DNA from: Planctomycetaceae bacterium
GTDB lineage: Bacteria > Planctomycetota > Planctomycetia > Pirellulales > Pirellulaceae
Reading direction: 5' to 3'
Length of the DNA stretch: 64,000 bases
NCBI GenBank assembly: GCA_020638975.1
Contig: JACKHN010000002.1
Location: 248,001-312,000 of the forward strand
Shown piece after piece: positions 15,897 to 25,399 of this stretch. Both the position numbers and the translations under genes were made by a program. Within the stretch, counting starts at the first letter, position 1. The number at the start of each line of letters is the position of its first letter. Below the pieces are notes generated by a model that searched no databases, had not been told where the DNA came from, and saw only the letters and a list, made by a program, of their open reading frames with translations.

Positions 15897-17906
15897 CTAG
15901 GAGGCAGCACCCGCTATGGCGGGTTTTGAAGCTCCGTTCCCCTGGTCACCTTTAGCGGCTTGCTTCTTTGCTTGCCGCTCGTTCCAAACCTCTTCGATGA
16001 CTTCTGCTCCCACTAAACCATACAAACGAGGTCGCGGGGTAATGAGAGAAGTATCGACATCTTCGTAAGTGATGTCCGGCTCATTTCCGTTCCAGGTCGC
16101 AATTGTTGACTTGAGCCACTTGTCAGTGTTCGCGTCGAAGCGATCGCACCATTGTTCGGCTTCACGTCGACGACCTTCGGGGTCCTCGGCCTTTAAGCTG
16201 GGCATCTCGAAAGCCGGCTTGTAATGGGCCCCGCGACACTCGTCACGTTGCAACGCGCCTTTGACGATCGCCTTCGCCAGCGGGAACATATCCAGCAACG
16301 CCTTCGTGAACACAACGTTCTGGTTCGTCCAGTTCCCTGTGTCGGAGAGCGAACATTTCTTCGCTCGCTCGTGCAGATCCATTACGGTCGAGTAAGCCGC
16401 TTCGAGTTGATCATTGCGGCGAACGACCGTCGCGGCCTTGGTCATCACGTCACCCAGTTCCTGATGGATCAGGTACGGATTTTCTTTGCCTGCCGGTCGC
16501 TTCAGCAACGCGTCGTGATCTGACTGATGCTTCTTGACGGCGTTCGAGAATAGCGATTTATCGAGATCAGCGGCGGCTCCTTTTTGCGAAGCGAACAGCG
16601 TTTCGATGCCGGGTGCGACAATCAAGCCACTGAAGATACAACTCAACAGGGAGTTCGCACCCAAACGATTCGCACCGTGATACTGATAGTCACACTCGCC
16701 GATCGCGTACAGGTTCGGAATGTTCGTCGCTTGATTCTGGGGAGAGTCTAGCACCAACCCACCCGCGGTCGTTCGTTCGTAATCTGCCCACAGTCCACCC
16801 ATCGAATAGTGAACGGCGGGGAAGATTTTCATGGGCGTGAAGCGAGGATCGACGCCTTGGAATTTCTCATAGATGGCGAGAATACCACCTAGCTTACGCG
16901 TTAGTTCCGGTGCGTCGATGTGAGTCAAATCGAGATAAACGCATTGACGTCCAGCCTCGACGCTCAAGCCTTCATTGACGCAAATATCGAAGATTTCACG
17001 TGTCGCAATATCTCGCGGCACCAGGTTGCCGTATTCGGGATATCGCTCTTCCAGGAAGTAGTAACGTTCTGCTTCGGGAATGCTTTTGGGGTCGCGTGGA
17101 TCATGTGGCGTGCGAGGCACCCACACGCGACCGCCTTCCCCACGAGCCGATTCGCTCATCAATCGCAGTTTATCGGCACCCGGAATCGCCGTTGGATGGA
17201 CCTGAATACACTCGCCGTTACCGTACTTGGCTCCGACTTGAAACGCACGACTAGCCGCACTGCCGGTGCAGACCATCGACATGGTCGAGCGACCGTAGAT
17301 TAAACCGCAACCGCCGGTCCCGAGGATTACCGCATCGGCGGGGAACGAACGAATCTCCATCGAGACGAGATCTTGCCCGACGCAACCACGGCAATTACCG
17401 TTCTCGTCGAGGATCGGGCCGAGGAAGTCCCAGAACTCGTACTTTTTGACCTTGCCTTCCGACTCCCAACGCCGAACTTGCTCGTCAAGTGCGTAGAGCA
17501 ACTGTTGGCCCGTCGTCGCGCCGGCGAAAGCGGTACGCTTATACAACGTCCCACCAAATCGTCGTCGGTCGATAAAGCCTTCGGTCGTGCGATTGAATGT
17601 CACACCCAAACGGTCCATCAAATCGATGACCTTCGGAGCCCAATCCGTCATTTCTTTGACGGGTGGCTGATGCTGCAGGAAGTCGCCGCCATAGACCGTG
17701 TCGTCGAAGTGCTTCCACTCGGTGTCGCCAAGTTGCCGCGTCTGGTCGTTACAGGCGTTGATCCCGCCCTGAGCACAAACGCTATGCGAGCGTTTGACCG
17801 GCGTGAGGCTCATCATATCGACGTCGATGCCAAGCTCGGCGAGCTTCATCGCGGCTGCCAGACCGGCCAAGCCACCACCGACAATCATTACCCGTTTCTT
17901 CGCCAT
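15897..17906 (-). CDS. sdhA: Succinate dehydrogenase / fumarate reductase flavoprotein subunit
   Basis: Oxidises succinate to fumarate with covalently bound FAD. 669 residues, slightly long for the family. Seen: the FAD-binding GGGLAGLAAAMKLAE near residue 10; RSHSVCAQGGINAC, whose His is the position that carries the FAD covalently in homologs; VILGTGGCGLIYGRSTMS; the substrate-site region QVHPTAIPGADKL; and HYSMGGLWADYERTTAGGL. The C-terminus ends in a basic, Ala-rich tail that may be unstructured. It lies between sdhC (56 bp upstream) and sdhB (61 bp downstream), and the three are surely one operon. Confidence 0.96.
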   Translation of the reverse strand: MAKKRVMIVGGGLAGLAAAMKLAELGIDVDMMSLTPVKRSHSVCAQGGINACNDQTRQLGDTEWKHFDDTVYGGDFLQHQPPVKEMTDWAPKVIDLMDRLGVTFNRTTEGFIDRRRFGGTLYKRTAFAGATTGQQLLYALDEQVRRWESEGKVKKYEFWDFLGPILDENGNCRGCVGQDLVSMEIRSFPADAVILGTGGCGLIYGRSTMSMVCTGSAASRAFQVGAKYGNGECIQVHPTAIPGADKLRLMSESARGEGGRVWVPRTPHDPRDPKSIPEAERYYFLEERYPEYGNLVPRDIATREIFDICVNEGLSVEAGRQCVYLDLTHIDAPELTRKLGGILAIYEKFQGVDPRFTPMKIFPAVHYSMGGLWADYERTTAGGLVLDSPQNQATNIPNLYAIGECDYQYHGANRLGANSLLSCIFSGLIVAPGIETLFASQKGAAADLDKSLFSNAVKKHQSDHDALLKRPAGKENPYLIHQELGDVMTKAATVVRRNDQLEAAYSTVMDLHERAKKCSLSDTGNWTNQNVVFTKALLDMFPLAKAIVKGALQRDECRGAHYKPAFEMPSLKAEDPEGRRREAEQWCDRFDANTDKWLKSTIATWNGNEPDITYEDVDTSLITPRPRLYGLVGAEVIEEVWNERQAKKQAAKGDQGNGASKPAIAGAAS

Positions 17907-17962
17907 GATTCGTACCTTGATGTTAGGCCTGTCTGGATAATCGACCAGTTCGGCCGTCTTTG

Positions 17963-18787
17963 TTATTCGGCGGAGGCGTGTCCGTCCGTGGTGTGTGAGC
18001 GTTTGTGAAGTGCCTTCTGGGCATCGATTTCACCCGAAGCGGTCTTAGCATTCCACATCTTCTCTTCGACTTCTACCGCTTCTTCGTAGACCGTGTCGCT
18101 GTTGCCAATCCGAACCGCGCCGCCAATTCCACTGAGTCCGACCACAGCCAAAGCGATTCCAAACGCGGCACAAATACGATCCGCTCGCTTCTGTGCCGCC
18201 GGGCTGACCCAGACACCCCAGGTGATACCCATCGTCCAAATGCCATTCGCCAGATGGAACACACAGGACAGCACACCGATGACATACAGCATCGGAACGG
18301 CGACGCCTCGCATTGCGGCTCCCAGCGAGGAAGCTGCGTTGTAGGGAGCGAATTGAGCTCCACCAAGCGGCTCGGCGACGCCCTTTAGCCAAACGTCAAA
18401 GTGGAACCATCCGTGCATCTGAAACACATGCCACATGATGAACACAAACGCAATCATGCCCGTTGCCCTTTGCAACGTGTATCGCAAATTGCTCGTGTAC
18501 TTATAGCTGCCATAGTTCGGCAATCCGCCACGAATGATCACGACGCCGATGATGCCGTGGAACAGAATCGGAATGAAAATGAACACCCATTCGACCAGCG
18601 GCAGGATGCTGCCCAAACTATGGATCTGATAGACGGCCCGTTGGAACGTTGCGGAGCTGTCGAGGGTGCTGGCATTGGTCAGCAGGTGAATGCACATATA
18701 CGCGCCGACCGGAATCAACCCGCTCAGCGAATGCAGCCGCCGAATTAGAAACTCGTGTCGAGCGAGGAAGGAAGGGTTCGTGTCCAC
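17963..18787 (-). CDS. sdhC: Succinate dehydrogenase cytochrome b558-type membrane subunit
   Basis: A single-polypeptide membrane anchor that binds haem and reduces quinone, replacing the SdhC/SdhD pair of proteobacteria. From the GTG at 18787 (AGAGAGGAT just upstream) it has 274 residues with five hydrophobic helices. Candidate haem-ligand histidines are in RRLHSLSGLIPVGAYMCIHL, FHGIIG, FIMWHVFQMHGWFH and FHLANGIWTMGITWG. The longer open frame starting at 18847 begins with a hydrophobic but unconserved stretch, so I rejected it. It is the first gene of sdhCAB. A good sigma-70-like promoter sits 84-111 bp upstream. Confidence 0.93.
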   Translation of the reverse strand: MDTNPSFLARHEFLIRRLHSLSGLIPVGAYMCIHLLTNASTLDSSATFQRAVYQIHSLGSILPLVEWVFIFIPILFHGIIGVVIIRGGLPNYGSYKYTSNLRYTLQRATGMIAFVFIMWHVFQMHGWFHFDVWLKGVAEPLGGAQFAPYNAASSLGAAMRGVAVPMLYVIGVLSCVFHLANGIWTMGITWGVWVSPAAQKRADRICAAFGIALAVVGLSGIGGAVRIGNSDTVYEEAVEVEEKMWNAKTASGEIDAQKALHKRSHTTDGHASAE

Positions 18788-18870
18788 CGAGATCCTCTCT
18801 GTGAATAAGGGTAACCGCACTGGGAGCAGCAACGCCCAAACGTGCAATCAAAACCCGAAAGTCTCCCGGT

Positions 18871-18898
18871 AGTATAAGGTTACGCCCTGCGCTGACAA
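18871..18898 (-). promoter_or_regulatory. Sigma-70-like promoter of sdhCAB
   Basis: On the minus strand TTGTCA (18898-18893), a 16-bp spacer, and TATACT (18876-18871). Five of six -35 bases and five of six -10 bases match consensus. It leaves a leader of roughly 77 nt before the sdhC GTG. Confidence 0.55.
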
Positions 18899-19027
18899 CC
18901 CGGCACCGACCACCCGTTTTCTTGTCTAACTGTGCGGTCGCTAAAGCTTTACAGACTTGACTAACATCAGACGGCGATCTTTGATAGAAGTACTGTCACA
19001 CGCCTGAGTTTGCTAACGGAATTTGCC

Positions 19028-19420
19028 ATGTTTCTCGACATGCCTTCCATGCTGATCACCGACGACGACCGCGCCTTTCGCGAGACGTTGGGCGGTCTGT
19101 TTGAACAGCGAGGCTTCCACACGATGCTGGCGGAAGATGGGCAAGAAGCGTTTGAGATCGTGCAGCGCGAGAAGATTCACGTCGTCCTGCTGGACATGAA
19201 CATGCCACGTTTAACCGGTTTGGAGACCATCCGGCGAGTTAAACGCGTCCACGCCAGCGTCCCGTGCATTTTGCTATCAGCCGAAATGGACGAGACGCTC
19301 GCCGAGGAAGCGCGCCAGGCCTGTGCGTTTTCGACACATGCGAAACCCATCAGCTTGCCGGAAATCACACAAACGGTCAGCCTTGCGATGCGCATCACCT
19401 ACGATTGGCCTGCTGCCTGA
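19028..19420 (+). CDS. Single-domain response regulator (CheY-like receiver)
   Basis: A 130-residue stand-alone receiver domain. The acidic pocket is ITDDDRAF, the phospho-acceptor is Asp56 in VVLLDMNMPRLTG, the Ser of VPCILLSAEMDE is the conserved Ser/Thr, and the Lys is in HAKPISLPE. I chose the ATG at 19028; an ATG at 19040 or 19049 is possible and would trim the non-conserved first residues. There is no output domain, so it must act by protein contact or as a phosphorelay intermediate. It precedes a second protein with a degenerate receiver by 80 bp, on the same strand; no histidine kinase adjoins. The partner is unknown. Confidence 0.9.
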   Translation: MFLDMPSMLITDDDRAFRETLGGLFEQRGFHTMLAEDGQEAFEIVQREKIHVVLLDMNMPRLTGLETIRRVKRVHASVPCILLSAEMDETLAEEARQACAFSTHAKPISLPEITQTVSLAMRITYDWPAA

Positions 19421-19500
19421 TTGGCGTTGACCTCGGGTTTCGGCTTGGATAAAAGACTCCCGCCCCCCGCCGTCTTCCAATCCATGCAAAGGAACGCACA

Positions 19501-20337
19501 ATGGCTTCGGTGACGAATCCGAAGAAGCGTCTTGCGACGCCGTGCGGTCACTTGCCTCTCCAACTTCGTGCCCTCTTCGTAACCGGAACGACTCGCACCA
19601 GCGGTTGGTTGGCGGATGCCTTTGCGGCCGACAGTGCCAGCGAAGTTTTTCTGACGGAAGCTGCCGGAATGGCGGAAGGTCTTGCCCGACTCCGCGACGA
19701 GAGCTTCGACGTCGTTCTCGTCAGCCACGAAGTCGGACTCGACTCGCTCGAGTTTCTCGACGCCCTGCGTGGCGGTGGTGGCGATGAACAAGCGATCGTT
19801 GTGCTCGGCGAGCAGAGCGATCAAGAGTTGGCCGCTTTGTCCTACGACGCAGGCGCCGACGCGTACGTTTGCCTTTCGACGGCGACGACTCGGGCCTTGC
19901 TGTGGATCGTTTCCCGGGCAATCGAACGCGTTCGTCTGATCGCCGAGAACCAGCGGTTGAAGCAAACGAAGCAGCGGCAAGTGCAAATCGAACACGACGA
20001 AGTCACGAGGTTGCTCGGCCAACAGCGCGCGATGATCGAAGCGACAACGGCCATCCAGAAGCAGGATTTCCCGCACGCGTTGACGAACCAGTATCACGAA
20101 TTGCTCCGCACCTACATCGTTATGGGCGTCGGAACGCTTGCCGATGAGATCAATCAGTTTGTCGACCGAGTCCAGTCGAGCGAACTCACGCCGCAGCAAG
20201 CTTTCCAGCTTCACTTGCAGGTCCTTGAAGACCTTCTCAATGGTCTGGGGAACCGCAGCACCCGCCACGTCTTGACCCGCGCCGATATGCTCATTCTCGA
20301 AGTTATGGTCAACTTGGCGGTGCGTTTCGGAACTTGA
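19501..20337 (+). CDS. Pseudo-receiver protein with coiled coil and helical C-terminal domain
   Basis: A 278-residue protein of unknown function. Residues about 20-140 have the alternating pattern of a receiver domain (LRALFVTGTTRTSGWLADAF, FDVVLVSHEVGLDSLEFLDAL, AIVVLGEQSD, YDAGADAYVCLS), but the phospho-acceptor Asp is Ser in VVLVSHEV and the Lys position is lost. It should therefore not be phosphorylated in the usual way. A charged helix follows (AENQRLKQTKQRQVQIEHDEVTRLL), then a helical region ending near the C-terminus. It is co-directional with the receiver gene 80 bp upstream and may act with it. The long minus-strand frame over this gene is a codon shadow. Confidence 0.7.
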   Translation: MASVTNPKKRLATPCGHLPLQLRALFVTGTTRTSGWLADAFAADSASEVFLTEAAGMAEGLARLRDESFDVVLVSHEVGLDSLEFLDALRGGGGDEQAIVVLGEQSDQELAALSYDAGADAYVCLSTATTRALLWIVSRAIERVRLIAENQRLKQTKQRQVQIEHDEVTRLLGQQRAMIEATTAIQKQDFPHALTNQYHELLRTYIVMGVGTLADEINQFVDRVQSSELTPQQAFQLHLQVLEDLLNGLGNRSTRHVLTRADMLILEVMVNLAVRFGT

Positions 20338-20364
20338 GTTGACTGTACTTTGCCTACCGTGTGG

Positions 20365-23300
20365 CTACGATTCTGTGTTTCCTGACCAGCCGAGCAAAGA
20401 GACAATTTGCTTCTTTGCGTCCATCATCAAACTGAACAGCGTCGGCACCAGCAGCAACGTAAAGATGGTCGACACGATCAATCCGCCCAGCACAACACTG
20501 CCGAGACCACGATAAAGTTCGCTGCCCGCACCTGGGAAGAGCACCAGCGGGGCAAGACCGAAGACAGTGGTGAGCGTCGTCATGAAGATCGGGCGGATGC
20601 GGGTGCGGACGCTTTCGAGGATCGCGGCTTGCGGGTCCATGCCGTCTTCTCGCATATGGTTCAGCGATTGATGCACGATCAGAATCGCGTTGTTCACGAC
20701 GGTACCGATCAGAATTACGAAACCGAGCATCGTCAGCACGTCCAGCGTTTGCGTCTGGCCGCTCATCGTTTGCAGGTAGAGATTCAGGAGGTTCAATCCA
20801 GCGATCCCGCCGACGGCACCCAGCGGCACGCTGAGGATGATCACGAACGGATACAGCCACGATTCGAATAGTGCTGCCATTAGCAAATAGGTGATTAACA
20901 AGGCGAGCAGAAAATTCCAACGCATCGCGTCCCATGTCTCGCGAAGTTTATCGGCGGTACCGCTGAGGACGATCGTATATTCGGTGCCGAGTTCGCCACT
21001 GGCTTGCAGCGGCTCAAGGACTTCTTGGGTGATGCTTGTCAACGCATCTTCCAACGCCACGTTCTCCGGCGGCTTCACACGGATCGTGATCGCGCGTTGA
21101 CGCTCGCGATGGTTGACCTGTTCGGGACCGCTGCTGTATTTGATTTGGGCCAGAGTATCGAGCGGCACGAGTTGCCCGCCGGGCGTCGCGACTGGGATCG
21201 ATTCCAAGTCTTGAGTTCGCGTGACGGAGTCTGGATTCCCCATGATCGTCAAGTCGATCTTGTCGCCGCCTTGATAGTAATAGCCGCCCCACGCTCCATC
21301 GACAAAGGCGTTCGTCGCGTAACCGAGATCGATCGCCGTGACTCCCATATCAGCCGCTTGGAGCAGCCGCGGCACAACATGCATCTCGGGATTGGAGAGA
21401 TCAAGGCTGGGAATGGGTTGCACCTGCGAACCAGGAATCAACTGGCTCACCTGCCCGAAAACCCGTCCCCCGAGCGCGACGAGCTTTACCAATTCCGGTC
21501 CCGTAATCTCAATGTCGATACTGCGTCCGCCCGTCAGTCCGCTCTCAAACAAACTCGACTTGTTCGCGATCACCATTGTTCCCGGCAGCTTCGATCGAAG
21601 GCCAGGAGCCGTGACCCCGTTTCTCAAGTTCATGCCGCCCGTGATCAGTGGGATCAACTCGTCAACACGCGCTGGATCCGCGGAACGCAAGCCGAGGAAC
21701 ACCGATCGACCACGAGCCACATAGAAAAAATCACGCACCGCAGGGAAGGGCAAGGCGGCTGCTTCGGGGCTATCGGGATCGATGTCCCAGTAAGGCTGTA
21801 ATTCATCCTCGACAGTCTTGCCGAGCTGTCCGAGTTCGTCGAGGTTATATCCCGGCGGTGGCAGCACGAGGCAGATGATCAAGTTGCGGTTGCCCGTCGG
21901 AAGGTACTCGACCTTGGGCCAGAGTACGATGCTAAACAGAAGCGACGAGCCGACCAACACGCCGATGACAAGCAGCCGAGCAAGTGTGCTTTTCTGAACC
22001 GAGGCGTTGATGCCAACGACGATGCTTACGAATCGCGATCCGAGATTGGTGAGCAGTCGCTCGACGACGCTCATTCGTCTTGTCGTGGGTGGGCCGTCTG
22101 CTGCTCCTGGCTTACTGCGAGTGAGCAAGCGTGCGGCGGCAGTTGGAATGACGGTGACAGAAACTACCAGCGACAAAGCTACCGCTGAGCTGATCGCCAA
22201 CGCGATATCGCGAAACAACTGGCCGGCTTCTTCTTGAACGAACAACACCGGCAAGAACACGGCCAGCGTTGTGAGGGTCGACGCTGCAACCGCTCCCCAA
22301 ACCTCCTTCGTGCCCCGTTCTGCAGCCGCGAACGGCCCGTCGCCTTCTTGATGATGACGGTAAATGTTCTCCAACACCACGACGGCGTTATCGACCAGCA
22401 TGCCGACCGCGAACGCGAGTCCCGCCAAGCTGATCACGTTCAGCGATCGACCAAGCTGTTGTAACACAAGGAACGTGCCGACGATGCTGACCGGAATGGC
22501 AAGGCTGACGACGAGCGCGCCACGAGCGAACCAGAAACCCGAGACGATGATCAATGCCAGCGTTGCCACAAAGAACCAAGGCGAGATGACCATCGCAGCG
22601 ATTGCTGTCCCGGCCAGTAGCGGCGCGAAGAACAGGGTCCGCGAGCCGATGTGCAGGAACAACATCAGAATAATGACGGTCAGAGCACCACCCAAGATAA
22701 TGTTCTGATTAACGAGTCCGACGGCGGAATAGATGTATTCCGTCTCGTCATAGACTTGGTTCAGCGTCAGCCCCTGCGACTTGAGGACACCATCATTGAG
22801 TCGCTGGTTGGCCTCTTGCAAACCACGCATGACTTGCAAGACGTTTGCTCCCGAGTCGCGAATCACGTTGATCGCGATGCATTCGTTGCCATAGCGTCGC
22901 ACGAAACCGTCAGGTTTTTTCTGCCCAATGCGGACTTCGGCCACATCTCGCACATAAACCGGATCGCCATCGACGACCGCCAGCACTTGGTTCTCGACTT
23001 GCTCGGGATCCCGGAACTGGCCGAGCGTTCTCACGACCCACCGACGTTTCCCCTCCCAGAAGTCGCCGCCCGAGGTGTCTTTGTTTTGGGCTCGGAGAGC
23101 ATCGCGGACATTCGTAATTGTGAGCTGTCTCGCGGCCAGTCGCTGTGGATCGACGATGACTTGTAATTCAGGATCGCGCCCGCCCAAGACGTTCGAGTTT
23201 GAGACACCATCGACGCGCTCGAACTGCGTTTCGATTTGATCTTCTGCGAATTTGCGTTGTGCTGGCAAGTCGATCGGCGGTGGTAGCAGTTCGTCTTTTA

Positions 23301-23874
23301 CGATCGGATGCTTATCCGCTGCACGTCGCAATCGTAGTTCCGCCAACGCGGGACTGTGTGCCGCAATGACCGGCTTCAAATCGTCCGCTAGTTCAGGATG
23401 GGCATCAATGAATTGCTGCACCGTCGTAGCGTCAGGCATCTTTGCGCTCAAGATGAACCAGGCGATCGCGCGGTCCGCCGAACTCGACGTCTGAATGACA
23501 GGCTCGTCCGAGTCCTCGGGGTACTCGGGCACTTGCTGCAAGCGGCTGTTGACCTTGAGCAACGCCTCTTCCATGTTGGTGCCAACCCGAAACTCAAGTG
23601 TGATCGTACCTGCCGAATCCATCGACTCGGACGACATCTTGGTCACGCCCTCGACCGCTTTAAGTTGCTCTTCCTGTTCCTGAATGATCTCGCGTTCGAT
23701 CTCCTGCGGGCTGGCTCCTGGCCACCGAGTCGAGACGCTGATCGTCGGGATTTGCACTTCCGGCGTGAGCTGCATCGGCATGCGAAGCAACGCGATGATG
23801 CCAAACAACGCCAACAGCAACACGGCGACCGTGACTTTGACTGGGTTGAGAATGAAGGCTTCGATCGGGTGCAT
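20365..23874 (-). CDS. RND-family efflux transporter permease (AcrB/HAE1-like)
   Basis: A proton-driven inner-membrane pump that exports drugs, lipids or other amphiphiles through an adaptor and an outer-membrane channel. From the ATG at 23874 (MHPIEAFILNPV) it has 1169 residues, about 130 more than typical. The first helix is followed by MPMQLTPEVQIPTISVSTRWPG, and the TM4 proton-relay motif is AVGMLVDNAVVVLENIYRHH. Second-half motifs include NHRERQRAITIRVKPPENV and LGFVILIGTVVNNAILIVHQ. An insertion follows the first periplasmic subdomain (DATTVQQFIDAHPELADDL to LLPPPIDLPAQRKFAED). The adaptor gene lies 73 bp upstream in the same direction; no TolC-like gene is in the window. I rejected the earlier start at 23907 because it is within a repeat hairpin. 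Confidence 0.93.
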   Translation of the reverse strand: MHPIEAFILNPVKVTVAVLLLALFGIIALLRMPMQLTPEVQIPTISVSTRWPGASPQEIEREIIQEQEEQLKAVEGVTKMSSESMDSAGTITLEFRVGTNMEEALLKVNSRLQQVPEYPEDSDEPVIQTSSSADRAIAWFILSAKMPDATTVQQFIDAHPELADDLKPVIAAHSPALAELRLRRAADKHPIVKDELLPPPIDLPAQRKFAEDQIETQFERVDGVSNSNVLGGRDPELQVIVDPQRLAARQLTITNVRDALRAQNKDTSGGDFWEGKRRWVVRTLGQFRDPEQVENQVLAVVDGDPVYVRDVAEVRIGQKKPDGFVRRYGNECIAINVIRDSGANVLQVMRGLQEANQRLNDGVLKSQGLTLNQVYDETEYIYSAVGLVNQNIILGGALTVIILMLFLHIGSRTLFFAPLLAGTAIAAMVISPWFFVATLALIIVSGFWFARGALVVSLAIPVSIVGTFLVLQQLGRSLNVISLAGLAFAVGMLVDNAVVVLENIYRHHQEGDGPFAAAERGTKEVWGAVAASTLTTLAVFLPVLFVQEEAGQLFRDIALAISSAVALSLVVSVTVIPTAAARLLTRSKPGAADGPPTTRRMSVVERLLTNLGSRFVSIVVGINASVQKSTLARLLVIGVLVGSSLLFSIVLWPKVEYLPTGNRNLIICLVLPPPGYNLDELGQLGKTVEDELQPYWDIDPDSPEAAALPFPAVRDFFYVARGRSVFLGLRSADPARVDELIPLITGGMNLRNGVTAPGLRSKLPGTMVIANKSSLFESGLTGGRSIDIEITGPELVKLVALGGRVFGQVSQLIPGSQVQPIPSLDLSNPEMHVVPRLLQAADMGVTAIDLGYATNAFVDGAWGGYYYQGGDKIDLTIMGNPDSVTRTQDLESIPVATPGGQLVPLDTLAQIKYSSGPEQVNHRERQRAITIRVKPPENVALEDALTSITQEVLEPLQASGELGTEYTIVLSGTADKLRETWDAMRWNFLLALLITYLLMAALFESWLYPFVIILSVPLGAVGGIAGLNLLNLYLQTMSGQTQTLDVLTMLGFVILIGTVVNNAILIVHQSLNHMREDGMDPQAAILESVRTRIRPIFMTTLTTVFGLAPLVLFPGAGSELYRGLGSVVLGGLIVSTIFTLLLVPTLFSLMMDAKKQIVSLLGWSGNTES

Positions 23875-23898
23875 GTTGCGGGACTCGGACTCGGGTAG

Positions 23899-23939
23899 GG
23901 TGGGCATCGCCCACCAATCTGGTCAGTGGGCAATGCCCA
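23899..23939. repeat. GC-rich inverted repeat between RND adaptor and permease genes
   Basis: Two arms, TGGGCATCGCCCAC (23901-23914) and GTGGGCAATGCCCA (23926-23939), pair with one mismatch; each arm can also fold on itself with a 3-nt loop. The same architecture and core (GGGTGGGCA...CCCACCA) recur at 28871-28915. It lies between two co-transcribed genes, so it may be an intra-operon attenuating or mRNA-stabilising hairpin, or simply an interspersed repeat. Confidence 0.6.
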
Positions 23940-23947
23940 ACTTACGG

Positions 23948-25255
23948 TTAACGCACGTCGGGCATCGGCTCGGCACTAACCGCCGCAATCGGCTGTCCTG
24001 GCCTTACTCGTTCGTTGCCGATGACGACGACCCGGTCCGAAGGTGCCAGTTCGCCGATCACTTGAATCAAGGAACCATCGGTGACGCCAAGTCGCACAGG
24101 CACAGGGCGAACCGACTCTTGCTTTGTTTCGGGGTTCACGGTGACAACCATCAGCGATGGTTGTGGACCGCCAAGCACGAGTGAGTCCTTCGGCACCAGC
24201 AATGCTTGAACTGGCGGGCCGACGGCAAGCGTCACGCGAGCCAGCATGCCGGGCTTCAGTATGTGTCCGTCTTCGGTCTTTGGATTCGAGAGACGAACTT
24301 TCACGGGAAACGATCGCGACCGCAAATCGGCGTCGGGAATGATTCTCGCCACCGTTCCGGTGAACGCGTGGTCGGGAACGGCGTCGACATGAATTTGCGT
24401 CGCCGCACCGATCCGAACATGCGCGATGTACGCCTCCGGCACGGCGACATCGATCTCAATCGGGTCCAACTCAATGACTTCGGCCACCGGATCGCCCCGC
24501 GATACCCACGCACCGACCTCCGTATGTTTCTTAACGACATAACCTTCGAACGGAGCACGCAGCGTATACTTGGCCTTCTGGCTTTCCAGATGGCTTACGT
24601 TCTCCGTGGCAACCTCCAGTCTCGCCCTCGCCTGTTCAATGGCCTCTTTGCGTGGGCCCGCGATGGCGAGATCGGCGGTCGCTTTGGCAGCGACTTGATT
24701 TTGCTCGGCCGCAATCGAAGCAGACAAAGCTTGCTCTAATTCATCGAGTGACGCGGTGTTGGAATTTTCGAACAGCGCTTTGGTGCGATCGAATCGCGCC
24801 TTGGTAAACTCTCGCAACGCCTGTGCTGCGCCGAGTCTCGCTTTGGCTTCCGCTATTTCCTCCGGTCGTGACCCTGCTTCCATCTCGGCGAGTTCATGTT
24901 TTCTTAGTAGCATTTCTGCTTGGGCCGATGCGATCTCAATCGAGATGGTGTCGGTCAGTAACTGGGCGATCGGTTGACCTCGCTCCGTGCCGTTGTCGTC
25001 CGGTTGTGGCGGGCCCACCGCGTCACCGGCATCGACATAAACCGCCGACACCCGCCCATCGACCGCGCTACCAATCACGCTGCGCCGAGGCGGCACGACA
25101 GCACCGACGAATGTCTGCCCCGCCGATATTTCACGCTGCACAACCCGTGCAACGATGACCGTGACCGGTTGTTGGGGCGGCTGAGCAGATGTGTCGCTAC
25201 TAAGTGCGAACAACACGGCGAGACATACGAGTGTGTAACGGGGAGAGCCGAACAT
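23948..25255 (-). CDS. RND efflux periplasmic adaptor (membrane fusion protein)
   Basis: Periplasmic adaptor that links the RND pump to an outer-membrane factor. From the ATG at 25255 the 435-residue protein has a signal peptide (MFGSPRYTLVCLAVLFALSSDTSA). There follow a first lipoyl half with GQTFVGAVVPPRRSVIGSAVDGRV, a long alpha-hairpin (coiled coil, about residues 85-215, with repeated Ala/Glu-rich heptads), the second lipoyl half YTLRAPFEGYVVKKHTEVGAWV, a beta-barrel, and a membrane-proximal domain. The frame opens at 25333, but those 26 residues cross the likely promoter of the divergent esterase gene, so I prefer 25255. It is the first gene of the pump operon. Confidence 0.9.
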   Translation of the reverse strand: MFGSPRYTLVCLAVLFALSSDTSAQPPQQPVTVIVARVVQREISAGQTFVGAVVPPRRSVIGSAVDGRVSAVYVDAGDAVGPPQPDDNGTERGQPIAQLLTDTISIEIASAQAEMLLRKHELAEMEAGSRPEEIAEAKARLGAAQALREFTKARFDRTKALFENSNTASLDELEQALSASIAAEQNQVAAKATADLAIAGPRKEAIEQARARLEVATENVSHLESQKAKYTLRAPFEGYVVKKHTEVGAWVSRGDPVAEVIELDPIEIDVAVPEAYIAHVRIGAATQIHVDAVPDHAFTGTVARIIPDADLRSRSFPVKVRLSNPKTEDGHILKPGMLARVTLAVGPPVQALLVPKDSLVLGGPQPSLMVVTVNPETKQESVRPVPVRLGVTDGSLIQVIGELAPSDRVVVIGNERVRPGQPIAAVSAEPMPDVR

Positions 25256-25333
25256 GGCCAGGGCGATTCCAGGCAGGGGAAGGAGAAGGTGAGGTTCAGA
25301 GTCCACAATAAGTACGGCGCGGAGCAGGGTCAA

Positions 25334-25362
25334 GCGACAACGCCGTCGATGGTGGCTATAAT
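25334..25362 (+). promoter_or_regulatory. Possible sigma-70 promoter of the esterase gene
   Basis: GCGACA (25334-25339), a 17-bp spacer, and a perfect TATAAT (25357-25362). The -35 matches four of six consensus bases. The expected start of transcription leaves a leader of about 30 nt with a GGAGGG ribosome binding site before the ATG at 25400. Confidence 0.5.
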
Positions 25363-25399
25363 CGCTCCGTTTGATTGTTTATGTGGAGGGACTGGCAAT

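Noticed and set aside
19399..20268. 289-codon minus-strand frame opposite the pseudo-receiver gene
   Set aside because: The plus-strand product has receiver-like order and sits in a co-directional pair; the minus frame has no motif.
21004..21801. 265-codon plus-strand frame inside the RND permease gene
   Set aside because: Arg/His-rich translation without domain; antisense shadow of a well-supported gene.
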